DNA of 64,000 bases from CAWGYT01 sp963826795. Lineage in GTDB: Bacteria > Planctomycetota > Planctomycetia > Pirellulales > Pirellulaceae. Each line of letters opens with the position of its first letter. Positions within the stretch are counted from its first letter, which is position 1. The notes beneath the pieces were generated by a model. That model was not told where the DNA came from and searched no databases. It saw nothing but the letters and a program-made list of their open reading frames with translations. This document shows, piece after piece, positions 27,306-36,582 of the stretch. A program made the position numbers and the translations under genes. The DNA lies in assembly GCA_963826795.1 (NCBI GenBank), contig CAWGYT010000001.1:1-64000 (forward strand), in the 5' to 3' direction.

Positions 27306-28302
27306 GTGTCACCTGAGCAGAGTCACTACGGCGGAAGGGTTGAAGCGTTGAAGCCCGAGAGGCAAGATCGGCCGACTCGCGAGTCGCGGGATGTTGGACG
27401 ACCGGCCGATCAATCGGGCACTTGGCTCAATGCGTTCACGGTCGACGTCGAGGACTATTTCCAGGTCTCGGCCTTCGAGAATGAGGTCCCGCGAAATAGC
27501 TGGAATTCATACCCGAGTCGAGTTGTAGCAAACACGCTGCGTCTCCTGGAAAAGCTTTCTGACAATGAAGTCTACGGGACGTTCTTCGTCGTAGGCTGGA
27601 TCGCAGAGCGGTTCCCGGATTTGGTCCTCGCGATCCGGCAGGCGGGCCATGAGATCGGATCTCACAGTTATTGGCACCGCTTGATCTACAACTTGACCCC
27701 GGATGAGTTTCGTGACGACTTAACGCGCTCGCGAAATGCACTTGAGGACATACTCGGCGAGCCGATTCAGATTTTCCGTGCGCCGAGCTTTCTCAATTAC
27801 GCACCGATCCACGTGGGCACTTGAGATACTGATCGAAGAAGGCTTTCGCGTGGATTCGAGCATCTTTCCCGTCTACCACGACCGCTACGGGATGCCCAAC
27901 GCCAATCCGTCAATCCACGTGGTGAACACGCCTTCCGGGCAGATCTGGGAATGCCCACCTTCCGTCGTTCGGGTCGCGAGCCTCAACCTGCCCGTCTCCG
28001 GCGGTGGCTATTTCCGGATCTACCCCGAGGCGCTATCACACCGGTGGCTCAATCAGGTCAATCAGCACGACGGCCGACCCTTTATCTTCTATGTCCATCC
28101 TTGGGAAATCGACCCAAGTCAGCCTCGGCTGAATGCCGGCTCGGTGATCTCTCGCTGGCGTCACTATTGGAATCTGAGTAAGACCGAGGCGAAACTCGAA
28201 CGGCTAATGAATGCCTTTCAGTTCGGGACGCTAACGGAGGTTCTCGGGCGCGAAGTCGAACGCCGTTCGCTGTCTGGCGTTCCGATCTCGCGAGCTACTT
28301 AG
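27306..28302 (+). pseudogene. Exosortase-associated polysaccharide deacetylase, frameshifted
   Basis: Carbohydrate esterase 4-type enzyme expected to de-N-acetylate the exported glycan. The first frame (GTG at 27306 with AGGAG upstream) has AFTVDVEDYFQ with the catalytic/metal Asp pair, TFFVVGWIAERFP and the zinc motif GHEIGSHSYWH. At about 27801 the frame changes: FRAPSF continues as SITHRSTWALEIL in the next frame, through SSIFPVYHDRYG and VHPWEID (DUF3473-type C-terminus) to 28302. Removing one base near 27801 gives a protein of about 331 residues. This architecture is that of deacetylases of the XrtA/exosortase system. All active-site motifs are intact, so a sequencing error is plausible. 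Confidence 0.8.
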
Positions 28303-28556
28303 CCGCGGTTCTGCGGTGTTGGCCGAATGATGCCGGCCCAGCGGTCGCGAAGCGAAGGTCGCTGCAGTAGAATCTTCGTTCGAGCGACATTGCCGTGCGA
28401 CGGAGTCATCGGATGGGCTGCCAGTGGCAGCATCGATTTGATTCGGCGAGCAGGGCGGCTCGGCCAACAGGAGGACGCCCCTCCGGCCAACGCGGCGAGT
28501 TCAGCGGGAAAGTCAGTCGCGGCACAGGCGGGATATGGCACGACGGCTTGGAAGTC

Positions 28557-29906
28557 ATGAACGAGCAACGAATTCCCTGGCATCGCGAACTGAATCGCTA
28601 CCATTGGTTTGTCCTGATCGTCGCCGCTCTCGGGTGGCTGTTCGACTGCCTGGATCAGCAGTTGTTCATCCTCGCTCGGCAACCCGCCATGCAGGATCTG
28701 CTGCGTCCCAGTGATCCCGGCCAGTTGAAAGCCATGGTCGACGCGTACGCCGGTTACGCGACGTCCATCTTCTTAGTCGGCTGGGCCAGCGGAGGGCTCT
28801 TGTTTGGAGTCTTGGGCGATCGGATTGGCCGAGCGAAGACGATGATGATCACGATCCTGCTGTATTCGCTCTTCACCGGACTGAGCGCGCTGAGCGTCAC
28901 CTTCTGGGATTTCGCTCTGTATCGATTCCTCACCGGGCTGGGAGTGGGCGGTGAGTTTGCGGTAGGTGTCGCCCTTGTGGCGGAAGTCATGCCCGCCCGT
29001 GCTCGGCCCTACGCCCTGAGTATGCTGCAAGCCCTGTCGGCACTCGGCAACGTGACGGCCGCTTTGCTCAGCATGACCATGGGCGGACTCATGGAACGCG
29101 GTCTGGTCGACAACGTGTGGCGGCCGCTGTTTGTCGTCGGCGCCGTCCCGGCACTCCTGGCGCTCGTCATTCGACGGCGGCTAAAAGAGCCGGAACAGTG
29201 GCAGCATGCGTCGCACGATGGAACGGCCGCGCGGCAGCTTGGATCCTATCGCGCCCTGTTCAGCCACCCGCGTTGGCGGAGGAACGCGCTGGTCGGCTTG
29301 GGGCTTGCGTTCTCCGGTGTCGTCGGACTCTGGGCTGTCGGCTTCTTCACGATGGATCTGGTCGGCAATGTGCTCACGAAACGATTCGAGACCGCCGGGA
29401 TGTCACACAATGAGGTCGTCGGCCGAGTGGCTTATTGGAAAGGGATCACGTCCCTGATGATCAACGGCGGTGCGTTTCTGGGCATGTACAGCTTCGGCGT
29501 CGTGACTCAACAGCTGGGCCGTAAGCCCACCTTCGCACTCGCCTTTATCGCCGCCTTGTTCAGCACGGCAACGGTTTTCGCGTTCCTTAACGAGTTCTGG
29601 CAAATCTTCGTGCTCGTGCCCATCATGGGCTTCTGCCAATTGTCGCTTTTCGCTGGCTACGCGATCTACTTCCCGGAACTGTTCCCCACGCATTTGCGCA
29701 GCACGGGGACAAGTTTCTGCTACAACGTGGGACGATTTATCGCGGCCATCGGCCCCGCGCTGCTCGGGTTGCTGACGAGCCGCGTTTTCGCCGGCACCGA
29801 AGAGCCGCTGCGGTACGCCGGCTTGACGATGTGCAGTATCTTCTTGGTGGGCCTGCTGGTCCTTCCGTTCGCTCCGGAAACGAAGGACCAACCGCTGCCA
29901 GATTAG
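28557..29906 (+). CDS. MFS transporter (sugar/acid-proton symporter type)
   Basis: A 449-residue major facilitator with about 12 hydrophobic segments. The family signature is in the loop after helix 2: GDRIGRAKTMM, with D/R residues as in the G-x-x-x-D-R-x-G-R-R motif, and a second symmetric stretch LGRKP follows in the C-terminal half. ATG at 28557 (MNEQRIPWHREL) is preferred over the longer frame starting 28395, which is Arg-rich. The N-terminus FDCLDQQLF resembles the D-motif of aromatic-acid and sugar transporters. It moves a small solute across the inner membrane; the substrate is unknown. Its stop overlaps that of the convergent PEP-CTERM gene by 4 bases. Confidence 0.9.
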   Translation: MNEQRIPWHRELNRYHWFVLIVAALGWLFDCLDQQLFILARQPAMQDLLRPSDPGQLKAMVDAYAGYATSIFLVGWASGGLLFGVLGDRIGRAKTMMITILLYSLFTGLSALSVTFWDFALYRFLTGLGVGGEFAVGVALVAEVMPARARPYALSMLQALSALGNVTAALLSMTMGGLMERGLVDNVWRPLFVVGAVPALLALVIRRRLKEPEQWQHASHDGTAARQLGSYRALFSHPRWRRNALVGLGLAFSGVVGLWAVGFFTMDLVGNVLTKRFETAGMSHNEVVGRVAYWKGITSLMINGGAFLGMYSFGVVTQQLGRKPTFALAFIAALFSTATVFAFLNEFWQIFVLVPIMGFCQLSLFAGYAIYFPELFPTHLRSTGTSFCYNVGRFIAAIGPALLGLLTSRVFAGTEEPLRYAGLTMCSIFLVGLLVLPFAPETKDQPLPD

Positions 29907-30841
29907 CTCCGCCGCGAGGCGACGACTCCCGCTCGACGACGGCGCACGAGGCCCATGCCCAGCAGCGAAGACACGAGGATCACCGTGGAAGTTGGCTCCG
30001 GGACACTCGTGACCACTAAATTGTCAAATACCACCGCTTCGAACGGCATGTTGACCGTCAGCGAAATCACCAACTCGCTGCCCGTCCCGTCCAAGGCAGT
30101 CGAAAACGTATCCAACTGGCCCGCACCCGACCCATCCGCCGGTGTCTTGTCCAGGTAGAGGTTGTCGGCCGCCATTCCCGTATCCGCGAGGATCTTCGTG
30201 ACCGCGTTGTCACCTGACGCCAACAGCAGCCGCCCGCCGCCGGACGGTCCGCCCGAATCCATGGGACGTGTCGCAAACGAGGGATCCGCGTCGACGGCCG
30301 CCAGACTGAACAGCGTTTGCACAGGACCACCATCGATCTGAGCCGTCATGATGAATGACGTATCGGGACTGAAACCACCAAAGCTATCGTTTGAAATCCC
30401 ACCGAGCTCCAGGCTGGCGACCAGATTCGTCGCGCCCGCAATATTGAACGTCCAGCTGGCGGCCTGTTCCGCCCCGAACTCGTCGCTGTCGGAGATCGCG
30501 AAGTAGCTGTTGTCAAAATCGCTGTTTTGCCCGTAGACCCCCTCGCTGTCGTCCGGGACCACGGCGCCTCCCACTGGATCGGAATAGGGAATGACGCTGT
30601 CATCCCCGATGCTGAACGGCACGCCCGGCGGAGTCCCCTGCGGCCACGTATTCCGGCTGCCGACGCCAAAATAATCGCCAGGACCGCCGTCCAGGGCCGG
30701 CACGGAACTGCTCGTCAAGTTCAGCGCCCCGCCGTCGAAGTCTTCCCGAGCGATCACCTGTCCATAGGCCGCGGACACGGTGATCCAAAGCAACAGAAAC
30801 GGGCTGATCATCGACGTCAAACAACGTGTGTGGATCTTCAT
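29903..30841 (-). CDS. PEP-CTERM sorting domain-containing secreted protein
   Basis: A 312-residue exported protein. The N-terminus is a signal peptide ending near AAYGQ (about 27). The body is Gly/Ser/Asp/Thr-rich beta-sandwich-like sequence with few Cys. The C-terminus is a full PEP-CTERM tail: VPEPTS at about 280-285, a hydrophobic helix, then RRRR. This tail is the recognition site of exosortase, and the exosortase at 21.5 kb is the nearest candidate. Cargo function unknown. It starts at ATG 30841 and converges with the MFS gene, overlapping its stop. Confidence 0.9.
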   Translation of the reverse strand: MKIHTRCLTSMISPFLLLWITVSAAYGQVIAREDFDGGALNLTSSSVPALDGGPGDYFGVGSRNTWPQGTPPGVPFSIGDDSVIPYSDPVGGAVVPDDSEGVYGQNSDFDNSYFAISDSDEFGAEQAASWTFNIAGATNLVASLELGGISNDSFGGFSPDTSFIMTAQIDGGPVQTLFSLAAVDADPSFATRPMDSGGPSGGGRLLLASGDNAVTKILADTGMAADNLYLDKTPADGSGAGQLDTFSTALDGTGSELVISLTVNMPFEAVVFDNLVVTSVPEPTSTVILVSSLLGMGLVRRRRAGVVASRRS

Positions 30842-31157
30842 CAGACTTCAAACCTCTTGAGTTCGCCACGCAGGGATCGTGCGTTGGGAAAAGGGGGCAG
30901 GTCCCAACCCCAAATCTTAGCTGCGACACAACGCCAACCAACCCAAACTACCTCACCTGCCTCAGGCTACAAGAATCTCTCGTCGACTTCAATTGGCTTG
31001 CGGGCCCATTCGATGGATCTTCATCAACGGCGACATTGGTGCGTGCCAGGTGCTTCGAACCCATGGCACCAATCGCGGTGGGCAGTCGGCGTCGACGCCG
31101 CCCGCAAGTCGCCACTCGGCTACAATACGGGCGTTAGTGCACCCGGAGAAGGTCCCA
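30842..31157. other. Divergent intergenic region with a half copy of the palindromic repeat
   Basis: About 316 bases between divergent PEP-CTERM and ceramidase-like genes, so promoters for both should lie here. Bases 30883-30908 hold one arm of the GTTGGGAAAAGGGG-type palindrome and 30920-30933 an inverted CTAGTGC-type end remnant (AGCTGCGACACAAC). No clear promoter elements were identified. Confidence 0.5.
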
Positions 31158-32564
31158 ATGAACCGCCCAACTCGACGTGAATTCGTGGAATGGTCAGCGG
31201 CTGCCACCGCGCTGGGGTGGTCCCTTGCCCCCGGCCGACTGACAGGAGCCGATGATCCTGGACTGGCCGCGAGCGGACTGCGACTGGCTCCCTTTCGGTT
31301 CGACGTGACTCCTCCCCAGGGGCATTCACTCTGCGGCGGTTGGATCCAAAGCGTGGTTGGCGTGGACGATTCGCTCGAGGCCATCGGATTCGTCTTGTTA
31401 GGTTTTGGCCAACCGGTGGTTATTTGTGCCGTCGACTGGACCGGGCTGCTGAACGACGCTCATATTCAATGGCGACGTGCGCTGGCGGAGGCAGCCGGAA
31501 CCAGCGCTGAACGGGTCGCCGTCCAATGCGTGCATCAACACAACGCTCCCTTTGCCTGCCTCGAAGCCGAACGAATTGTGGCGCAACAGAAGGATCTCCC
31601 TCACATCGTCGATCTCGACTTTTTTCACGATTGCCTGGATCGCGGCCGCGCGGCGGTGGTCCGCGGCCTGGAGCACGCTCGAGCTGTCACGCACGTCGCC
31701 TGCGGACAGGCCAAGGCCCAGCAAGTCGCCTCGAATCGGCGAATCGCACGCTCGGCAGATGGACGGGTCACGGCCAGTCGCAGCAGCAGTTGCGATGACG
31801 CCTCGTTAAGAGCAATGCCCGAAGGTCGAATCGATCCATGGCTGAAAACCGTTTCCTTTTTTGATGGGCCAAGCAAGATCGCGGCCTGCCATTACTACGC
31901 TACGCACCCGATGAGTTACTACGGAGATGGCCGCGTCAGTAGCGATTTCGTCGGATTGGCGCGAAAACAGCGACAGCGTGAGGAACCGGACTGCCTGCAC
32001 GTTTACTTCACGGGCTGCGCCGGCGATGTCGCGGCTGGAAAGTACAATGACGGGTCCAAGGAGAATCGCGGAGTGCTCGCGCAGCGCATCTACGATGCCA
32101 TCGTTCGATCGGAGACCGCGGCTCAAGCTGCGCCGATTGAGCAAGTGGCGTGGCGAACGGCCGAAGTCTTGCCTCCTCCGCGAACCGATCTATCGGCCGA
32201 CGCGTTGCTGTCGCAGATTTCCGATAAGCAGCAGCAGATTGTCAACCGCAATCGACCCTCGTACATGCTCAGCTGGCTCCGTCGCGTTGAGGCGAAGGTC
32301 CCGATCGTGTTGAGTTCATTGCGAGTGAACGAGATATCTTTGCTGCATTTGCCCGCGGAATGTTTTGTCGAATACCAACTGCGGTCGCAACAGTTCGCAC
32401 CGTCGCGGTTCGTCGCCACGGCGGCTTATGGGGATGGCGGACCATGGTACATTCCGGTGCGCGAAGAGTACGCCTGCGGCGGCTATGAGGTAGGCGTCGC
32501 ATTCTGCGATCCCGAAGTCGACCCGATCTTGAGCGACGTCATTCGATCGCTGCTTGTGGCCTAG
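31158..32564 (+). CDS. Neutral/alkaline ceramidase-like Tat-exported protein
   Basis: A 468-residue protein with an N-terminal twin-arginine-like leader (RPTRREFVEWSAAATALGW around residues 3-22). The body has APFRFDVTPPQG, QCVHQHNAP and CHYYATHPMSYYGDG, the last two resembling zinc-His segments of the neutral ceramidase family, and later YFTGCAGDVAAGKYN. Planctomycetes have many such neutral-ceramidase-like proteins of unknown substrate. GGAGAAGG precedes the ATG at 31158; the open frame upstream is not family-like. The stop TAG is provided by the CTAG end of a palindromic repeat. A hydrolytic role is inferred from the family only. Confidence 0.8.
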   Translation: MNRPTRREFVEWSAAATALGWSLAPGRLTGADDPGLAASGLRLAPFRFDVTPPQGHSLCGGWIQSVVGVDDSLEAIGFVLLGFGQPVVICAVDWTGLLNDAHIQWRRALAEAAGTSAERVAVQCVHQHNAPFACLEAERIVAQQKDLPHIVDLDFFHDCLDRGRAAVVRGLEHARAVTHVACGQAKAQQVASNRRIARSADGRVTASRSSSCDDASLRAMPEGRIDPWLKTVSFFDGPSKIAACHYYATHPMSYYGDGRVSSDFVGLARKQRQREEPDCLHVYFTGCAGDVAAGKYNDGSKENRGVLAQRIYDAIVRSETAAQAAPIEQVAWRTAEVLPPPRTDLSADALLSQISDKQQQIVNRNRPSYMLSWLRRVEAKVPIVLSSLRVNEISLLHLPAECFVEYQLRSQQFAPSRFVATAAYGDGGPWYIPVREEYACGGYEVGVAFCDPEVDPILSDVIRSLLVA

Positions 32565-32576
32565 TGCCGTGTCAGC

Positions 32577-32659
32577 GTTGGGAAAAGGGGTCAGGTCCCA
32601 AAAGTGCGAAGCACCCGAAGGGCCGTTCCGGCTTTTGGGACCTGACCCCTTTTCCCAAC
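32577..32659. repeat. Perfect 28-bp inverted repeat element (copy A)
   Basis: Left arm 32577-32604 starts GTTGGGAAAAGGGGTCAGG and pairs perfectly with 32632-32659 across a 27-base loop that is itself G+C-rich. The element is preceded by CTAGTGCCGTGTCAGC at 32561-32576. It lies between convergent genes and would form a strong hairpin in RNA on either strand, so it may act as a bidirectional terminator. Copies B (41255) and C (51846) and remnants exist in this window. Confidence 0.92.
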
Positions 32660-32720
32660 CCTTGCAAGAGAGGCGTTGTGACTGCGGCGAATCGCGGTGT
32701 CGCATCACGGCAGCGGGACC

Positions 32721-34193
32721 TCACAGCAACGGGCTGATCAAACGCAAGGTATTTTCCACGACGCGATTGCCCAGCGAGCGACGACTCCAGACTTCAGGGT
32801 CGAGCATATCCGAGTCGGCGATATAGGTTTCCTGCAGCTTGCGCAATTCGACGGCGAATGTGGGCTCATAGATAAACAGGGCAACTTCGAAATTCAGCCA
32901 AAAGCTGCGCATGTCCAAGTTCACGGTGCCGAACATTGAGAGCGACCGATCCACAACGATGGACTTCGTGTGCAGCAATCCGCCACGGTACAAGTAGATT
33001 TTGACGCCAGTGCCCAGCAGGTCCTCGTAATAGGATCGGCTGGCGTAGCGCGTCAGAATCGAGTCGACTTTTTCTGGAACGATCATCGAAACTCGCACGC
33101 CACGCGCGGCGGCGCCGCGTAGCGCACGGAGCAGCGAGTCGTCGGGCACCAGGTAGGGTGTGGTCAATACCAATTCATCTTGTGCGCAATAGATCAAGGC
33201 AAGAATCATTTGGATCAGGCCGTCGCCGGTCTCGCCCGGTCCCGACGGGATCACCTGGACATCAGCGGGCCCCTGAGGCTCGGCCATCCGAAGGCCCGCG
33301 CTTTCGATCAGCGACTGGATGGACTCACCGGTTTCCAGCGACCAGTCCCCGATCATCGTCGCCGCGAGTACCGCCACGGCTGATCCTTGGACACGGGCCA
33401 TGGCATCCACCCATTCGCCGACGCCGGAGTCCTGCTTGAAGAAGCGGGGATCGACCAGGTTCATGCTGCCGGTCCACGCCACGTTACCATCGATGACAAT
33501 GATCTTTCGATGTAGACGCAGATCGGTTCGGCCCACGAATGTGCGGAACAGCCCGACTGGCAACGCGGCACGCAGCTGAACTCCGGCGGCCTGCAACCGC
33601 TGTGGCTGAGTTCCCCGCCACCACGGCCTCGCGCCCAGTGCGTCGATCAGCACGCGACAGTTCACGCCTCGCTCAGCGGCTCGGATGACCGCCTCCAGCA
33701 CGTCGTCCGCCTTGCCACCTTCGCTCCAGATATAGAATTCCATTAGGACGCTTGTCTGCGCCGCATCAATGTCTCGAACGATGGTATCGAGCGTCTCCAA
33801 GGTTTCCGTCAAGAGTTCCAAGCGGCTGCCGCGGACGGTTGGACTTCCGACCATCTGCCATCCGAGGCGATCCATGCCGTGCGCCCCGGGGCTATGACGG
33901 GACCATTCGACGTCGGTAAATCCGTCGGCAATCGCCAATTCCGCAATCTCCCGAAAGTCCCCGCGCAATGCGTCCGAAGCTCGGGCTCGGCCACGGCCGA
34001 TTCGCCGTTCGCCGATAAGGAGGTAGAGCAGCAGACCGGCGAACGGAAGCGAGGCAATCAACAACAACCACGCCAGCGCTACGCCAGTCGCGGGTCGACG
34101 CATGATGACTCGCAGCGCGAAGCCCAACGTCGCCAAGATGTGGAGGGCCGCCGCCAGGGAAATCGAGTTGAACCACAAATCAAATGGTCTCAT
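32721..34193 (-). CDS. cls: Cardiolipin synthase (phospholipase D superfamily)
   Basis: A 490-residue membrane enzyme that condenses two phosphatidylglycerol molecules to cardiolipin. Two N-terminal helices (about 12-30 and 40-60) are followed by two PLD catalytic motifs: H228-x-K230-x4-D235 in LHRKIIVIDG and H408-x-K410-x4-D415 in LHTKSIVVD, each followed by the GS/GT-x-N strand. Length and layout match bacterial ClsA/ClsB-type enzymes. The start is ATG at 34193, 13 bases after the fhcB stop, so the two may be co-transcribed. Both active sites are intact. Confidence 0.92.
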   Translation of the reverse strand: MRPFDLWFNSISLAAALHILATLGFALRVIMRRPATGVALAWLLLIASLPFAGLLLYLLIGERRIGRGRARASDALRGDFREIAELAIADGFTDVEWSRHSPGAHGMDRLGWQMVGSPTVRGSRLELLTETLETLDTIVRDIDAAQTSVLMEFYIWSEGGKADDVLEAVIRAAERGVNCRVLIDALGARPWWRGTQPQRLQAAGVQLRAALPVGLFRTFVGRTDLRLHRKIIVIDGNVAWTGSMNLVDPRFFKQDSGVGEWVDAMARVQGSAVAVLAATMIGDWSLETGESIQSLIESAGLRMAEPQGPADVQVIPSGPGETGDGLIQMILALIYCAQDELVLTTPYLVPDDSLLRALRGAAARGVRVSMIVPEKVDSILTRYASRSYYEDLLGTGVKIYLYRGGLLHTKSIVVDRSLSMFGTVNLDMRSFWLNFEVALFIYEPTFAVELRKLQETYIADSDMLDPEVWSRRSLGNRVVENTLRLISPLL

Positions 34194-34206
34194 GGGCTGG
34201 CAGTAC

Positions 34207-35565
34207 TCAAACGGAACTCGGCAAGGTCGCTACGGCACGAAAGCCACGGGCGTTCAGAACCACACTGGGAGGGCGGCACACTGGGAGGGCGAGGCGATCG
34301 AGGATGGCGTCGAGCACGTCTTCGTCAAGCGGATAGTTGGCGGCGACCAGCCGCCGTAGAGGGATCGGTATTTCATCCATCCGATACGCGGTCCCTGGCG
34401 CATGGATGCCGTGGATGGCGGTGGTGAACTGGACCGTCGCTTCGATCGTCGGGGGTTGGTTCGGATGGTCCAGTACAATTGTCGGCAAACTTCGGAGCGT
34501 CTGCTGAGCTTTGATCGACAGTTCTCGGACCGACTCACTCCCGACGAGGAGGCAGGCGTCGACCTCACGGCGTTCCAACAGCTCAGTCGCCGTGTACTCA
34601 CCGGGATTGTATCGCGGATAGCCACGTGCGAGGTTGACCGCAAACGGAAATCCCGTCTGCCAGCAAAGCACCGTGTCGGCACCGGTCACATCACCCGGAA
34701 TTCTAAGTCGGCGAGCGGTAAAACGAGTGTACGCGTTCAGCTCGGCAACCAGCCGCAGCAACGCCTCGACGTTGGCATGCCCAACACCGCGCTGGGCCAG
34801 TCCCAGACCAAAGAACACGGCACCGTATCGACACGACAGCATGTGGCACGCCAGTTGTTTGACCACGTTTTGAGTGATCCCCGGGTTGAACGATTCGGGC
34901 AGCGGAATACCGAGCAGCAACTGCCGAATGGCCCAAATCAATTCGAAATCTGACCCGGCTGGGACTTGGACAAACAGATCCGCGACCGCACTGGTTGCCG
35001 TTTCCTTCTGGTCAATCACGATTAGCCTGCGGTCCGACCTGCCGCCCGGAACAAACAACCCGGTGGCCTCCAAGGCGTAACGCTCCATGTGCCTCGGATG
35101 GCTCACGGCCGGATTGGCGCCCCAGTAGATGACCAGGTCGGCGCGGTTGCGAACTTCCCCCAGCGAGCATGTGGACTCGCCGACTTGTTGAATTGCCATA
35201 ATCGACGGGCCATGGCAGATGGAAGCCGTGGTATCGACGGTAGCGCCCAACCGATCGGCAAGCCGAACGGCGGCTCGCTGCCCGTTGGTACTGCTGCGTG
35301 AAAGCCCGTAGATCAGGGGACCCCGACTCGTTTGCAGAATCTCGCTCGCACGCGCGACGGCCTCGTCGAGCTCCACTACTTCGTCGCCGATTCGGGCAAC
35401 GGGCGGTCGCCGCTCGTTCAGTCGGGCGAACCAGGGGTCTGCCAACGAGCAGCCCGGCTCAACGCGCGCGATGCGGTCGCCGACGGTCTCGACGACCAGG
35501 TCGTCGCAAACGCACCCGCAGACGGTGCAGGCCACATCACGATGGATGCTTTTCGCCGGGTTCAT
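34207..35565 (-). CDS. fhcB: Formylmethanofuran dehydrogenase subunit B (FhcB/FwdB)
   Basis: About 452 residues of the molybdopterin oxidoreductase superfamily. The N-terminus RDVACTVCGCVCDDL, then EPGCSLADPWF, matches FwdB/FhcB, and the C-terminus has IPIPLRRLV followed by DEDVLDAIL. In planctomycetes and methylotrophs FhcABCD is the formyltransferase/hydrolase complex of the tetrahydromethanopterin C1 pathway. None of fhcA, C, D or mch/mtd is in the window, so this copy stands alone. ATG 35565 (MNPAKSIHRDV) is chosen; an ATG at 35607 overlaps the PPK2 stop by 8 bases and would give translational coupling. It sits between PPK2 and cardiolipin synthase genes on the same strand. Confidence 0.88.
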   Translation of the reverse strand: MNPAKSIHRDVACTVCGCVCDDLVVETVGDRIARVEPGCSLADPWFARLNERRPPVARIGDEVVELDEAVARASEILQTSRGPLIYGLSRSSTNGQRAAVRLADRLGATVDTTASICHGPSIMAIQQVGESTCSLGEVRNRADLVIYWGANPAVSHPRHMERYALEATGLFVPGGRSDRRLIVIDQKETATSAVADLFVQVPAGSDFELIWAIRQLLLGIPLPESFNPGITQNVVKQLACHMLSCRYGAVFFGLGLAQRGVGHANVEALLRLVAELNAYTRFTARRLRIPGDVTGADTVLCWQTGFPFAVNLARGYPRYNPGEYTATELLERREVDACLLVGSESVRELSIKAQQTLRSLPTIVLDHPNQPPTIEATVQFTTAIHGIHAPGTAYRMDEIPIPLRRLVAANYPLDEDVLDAILDRLALPVCRPPSVVLNARGFRAVATLPSSV

Positions 35566-35599
35566 TCGCGATCTCGCACGAGGTCGGAATCCGCTCGCG

Positions 35600-36505
35600 T
35601 CATTCATTGGCGAGTGTCTTTCGAGCCACTTCTAACGCCTTGCGCTCCTCCTGCGACGGCTCGGGAAACTTCAAGTCGAGCGACCGGATGGTGCGAGTGA
35701 GGATGTCGGCGACGACAGCTCGAGTGACCCACTTTTGGTCAGCGGGGACGATATACCATGGAGCGCAATCGGTGCTGGTCGCGTTGAGCGCGTCTTCGAA
35801 TGCTTGTTCGTATTGCGGCCAGAAAGCACGTTCGGCGACATCGGCCGCGGAGAACTTCCAATTCTTTTCGGGCCGGTCCAACCGGTCGAGAAATCGCCGT
35901 TTCTGTTCCTCCTTTGACAAGTGCAGGAAGAACTTCAGAATCACGGTTCCGTTCCGAGTCAGGTGTCGCTCGAGCGCGTTGATATCCTCGTACCGCTGTT
36001 GCCAAAAGGAATCTCCTCGCGGCCCCGGCGGCAGCGACTGAGCGTTGAGCAATTCGGGATGGACCTTCACCACCAGCACGTCCTCGAAGTACGACCGGTT
36101 AAAGATACCGATTCGGCCCCTTTCGGGAAGGCGACGCAAATAACGCCACAGAAAGTTATGATCCAGCTCCTCGGCGGAAGGCCGTTTAAAACTGAACACC
36201 TGGCAACCTTGCGGGTTAACGCCCGACATCACATGCTTGATCGTCCCGTCCTTTCCCGCCGCATCAATGCCCTGCAAGATCATCAAGATCGAGTAACGGT
36301 TGTCGGCGTATAGTAATTCTTGAGCGTCGGATAGTGCCTTGAGATTCTTTTCCAGCACGACTTTCGCGCTCTGTTTGACGGCGTCTTTCCCCAGGACCTT
36401 GAGTTCCTTCGCATCCACCGAACTTGTCGCATAGTCTGTCAGTCGAATGCGTTTGCCCGGCTCGACACGGAAGCCCTGAATGATTTCCTTCGCAATCATA
36501 CCCAT
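35600..36505 (-). CDS. ppk2: Polyphosphate kinase 2 family protein
   Basis: A 301-residue P-loop kinase using polyphosphate to phosphorylate nucleotides. Walker A GIDAAGKDGTIK is at 79-90 and the Walker B/lid region NRSYFEDVL at 136-144. The FKRPS segment (106-110) also matches the family. The single-domain length and IFNRSYFEDVLV pattern match polyphosphate:AMP/ADP phosphotransferases; the nucleotide cannot be fixed. AGGAG lies 6 bases before a second ATG at 36499, which may be the real start. The stop overlaps the alternative fhcB start. Confidence 0.92.
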   Translation of the reverse strand: MGMIAKEIIQGFRVEPGKRIRLTDYATSSVDAKELKVLGKDAVKQSAKVVLEKNLKALSDAQELLYADNRYSILMILQGIDAAGKDGTIKHVMSGVNPQGCQVFSFKRPSAEELDHNFLWRYLRRLPERGRIGIFNRSYFEDVLVVKVHPELLNAQSLPPGPRGDSFWQQRYEDINALERHLTRNGTVILKFFLHLSKEEQKRRFLDRLDRPEKNWKFSAADVAERAFWPQYEQAFEDALNATSTDCAPWYIVPADQKWVTRAVVADILTRTIRSLDLKFPEPSQEERKALEVARKTLANE

Positions 36506-36582
36506 CTCCTTTGATCGATCCTATCTCGACCATCCCGTCCGGTAGGGACCCGTTGGGACGGCTCGAGCCAGTGACTTCACTT

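Noticed and set aside
26891..27316. Plus-strand frame MSTPIYPEPPDS... between PilZ-like and deacetylase genes
   Set aside because: Overlaps both neighbours, is basic and low in hydrophobic residues, and no family was recognised.
30993..31157. Upstream extension of the ceramidase-like frame
   Set aside because: The extension lacks a leader and family similarity; the ATG at 31158 has a good ribosome-binding site and starts with the Tat motif.
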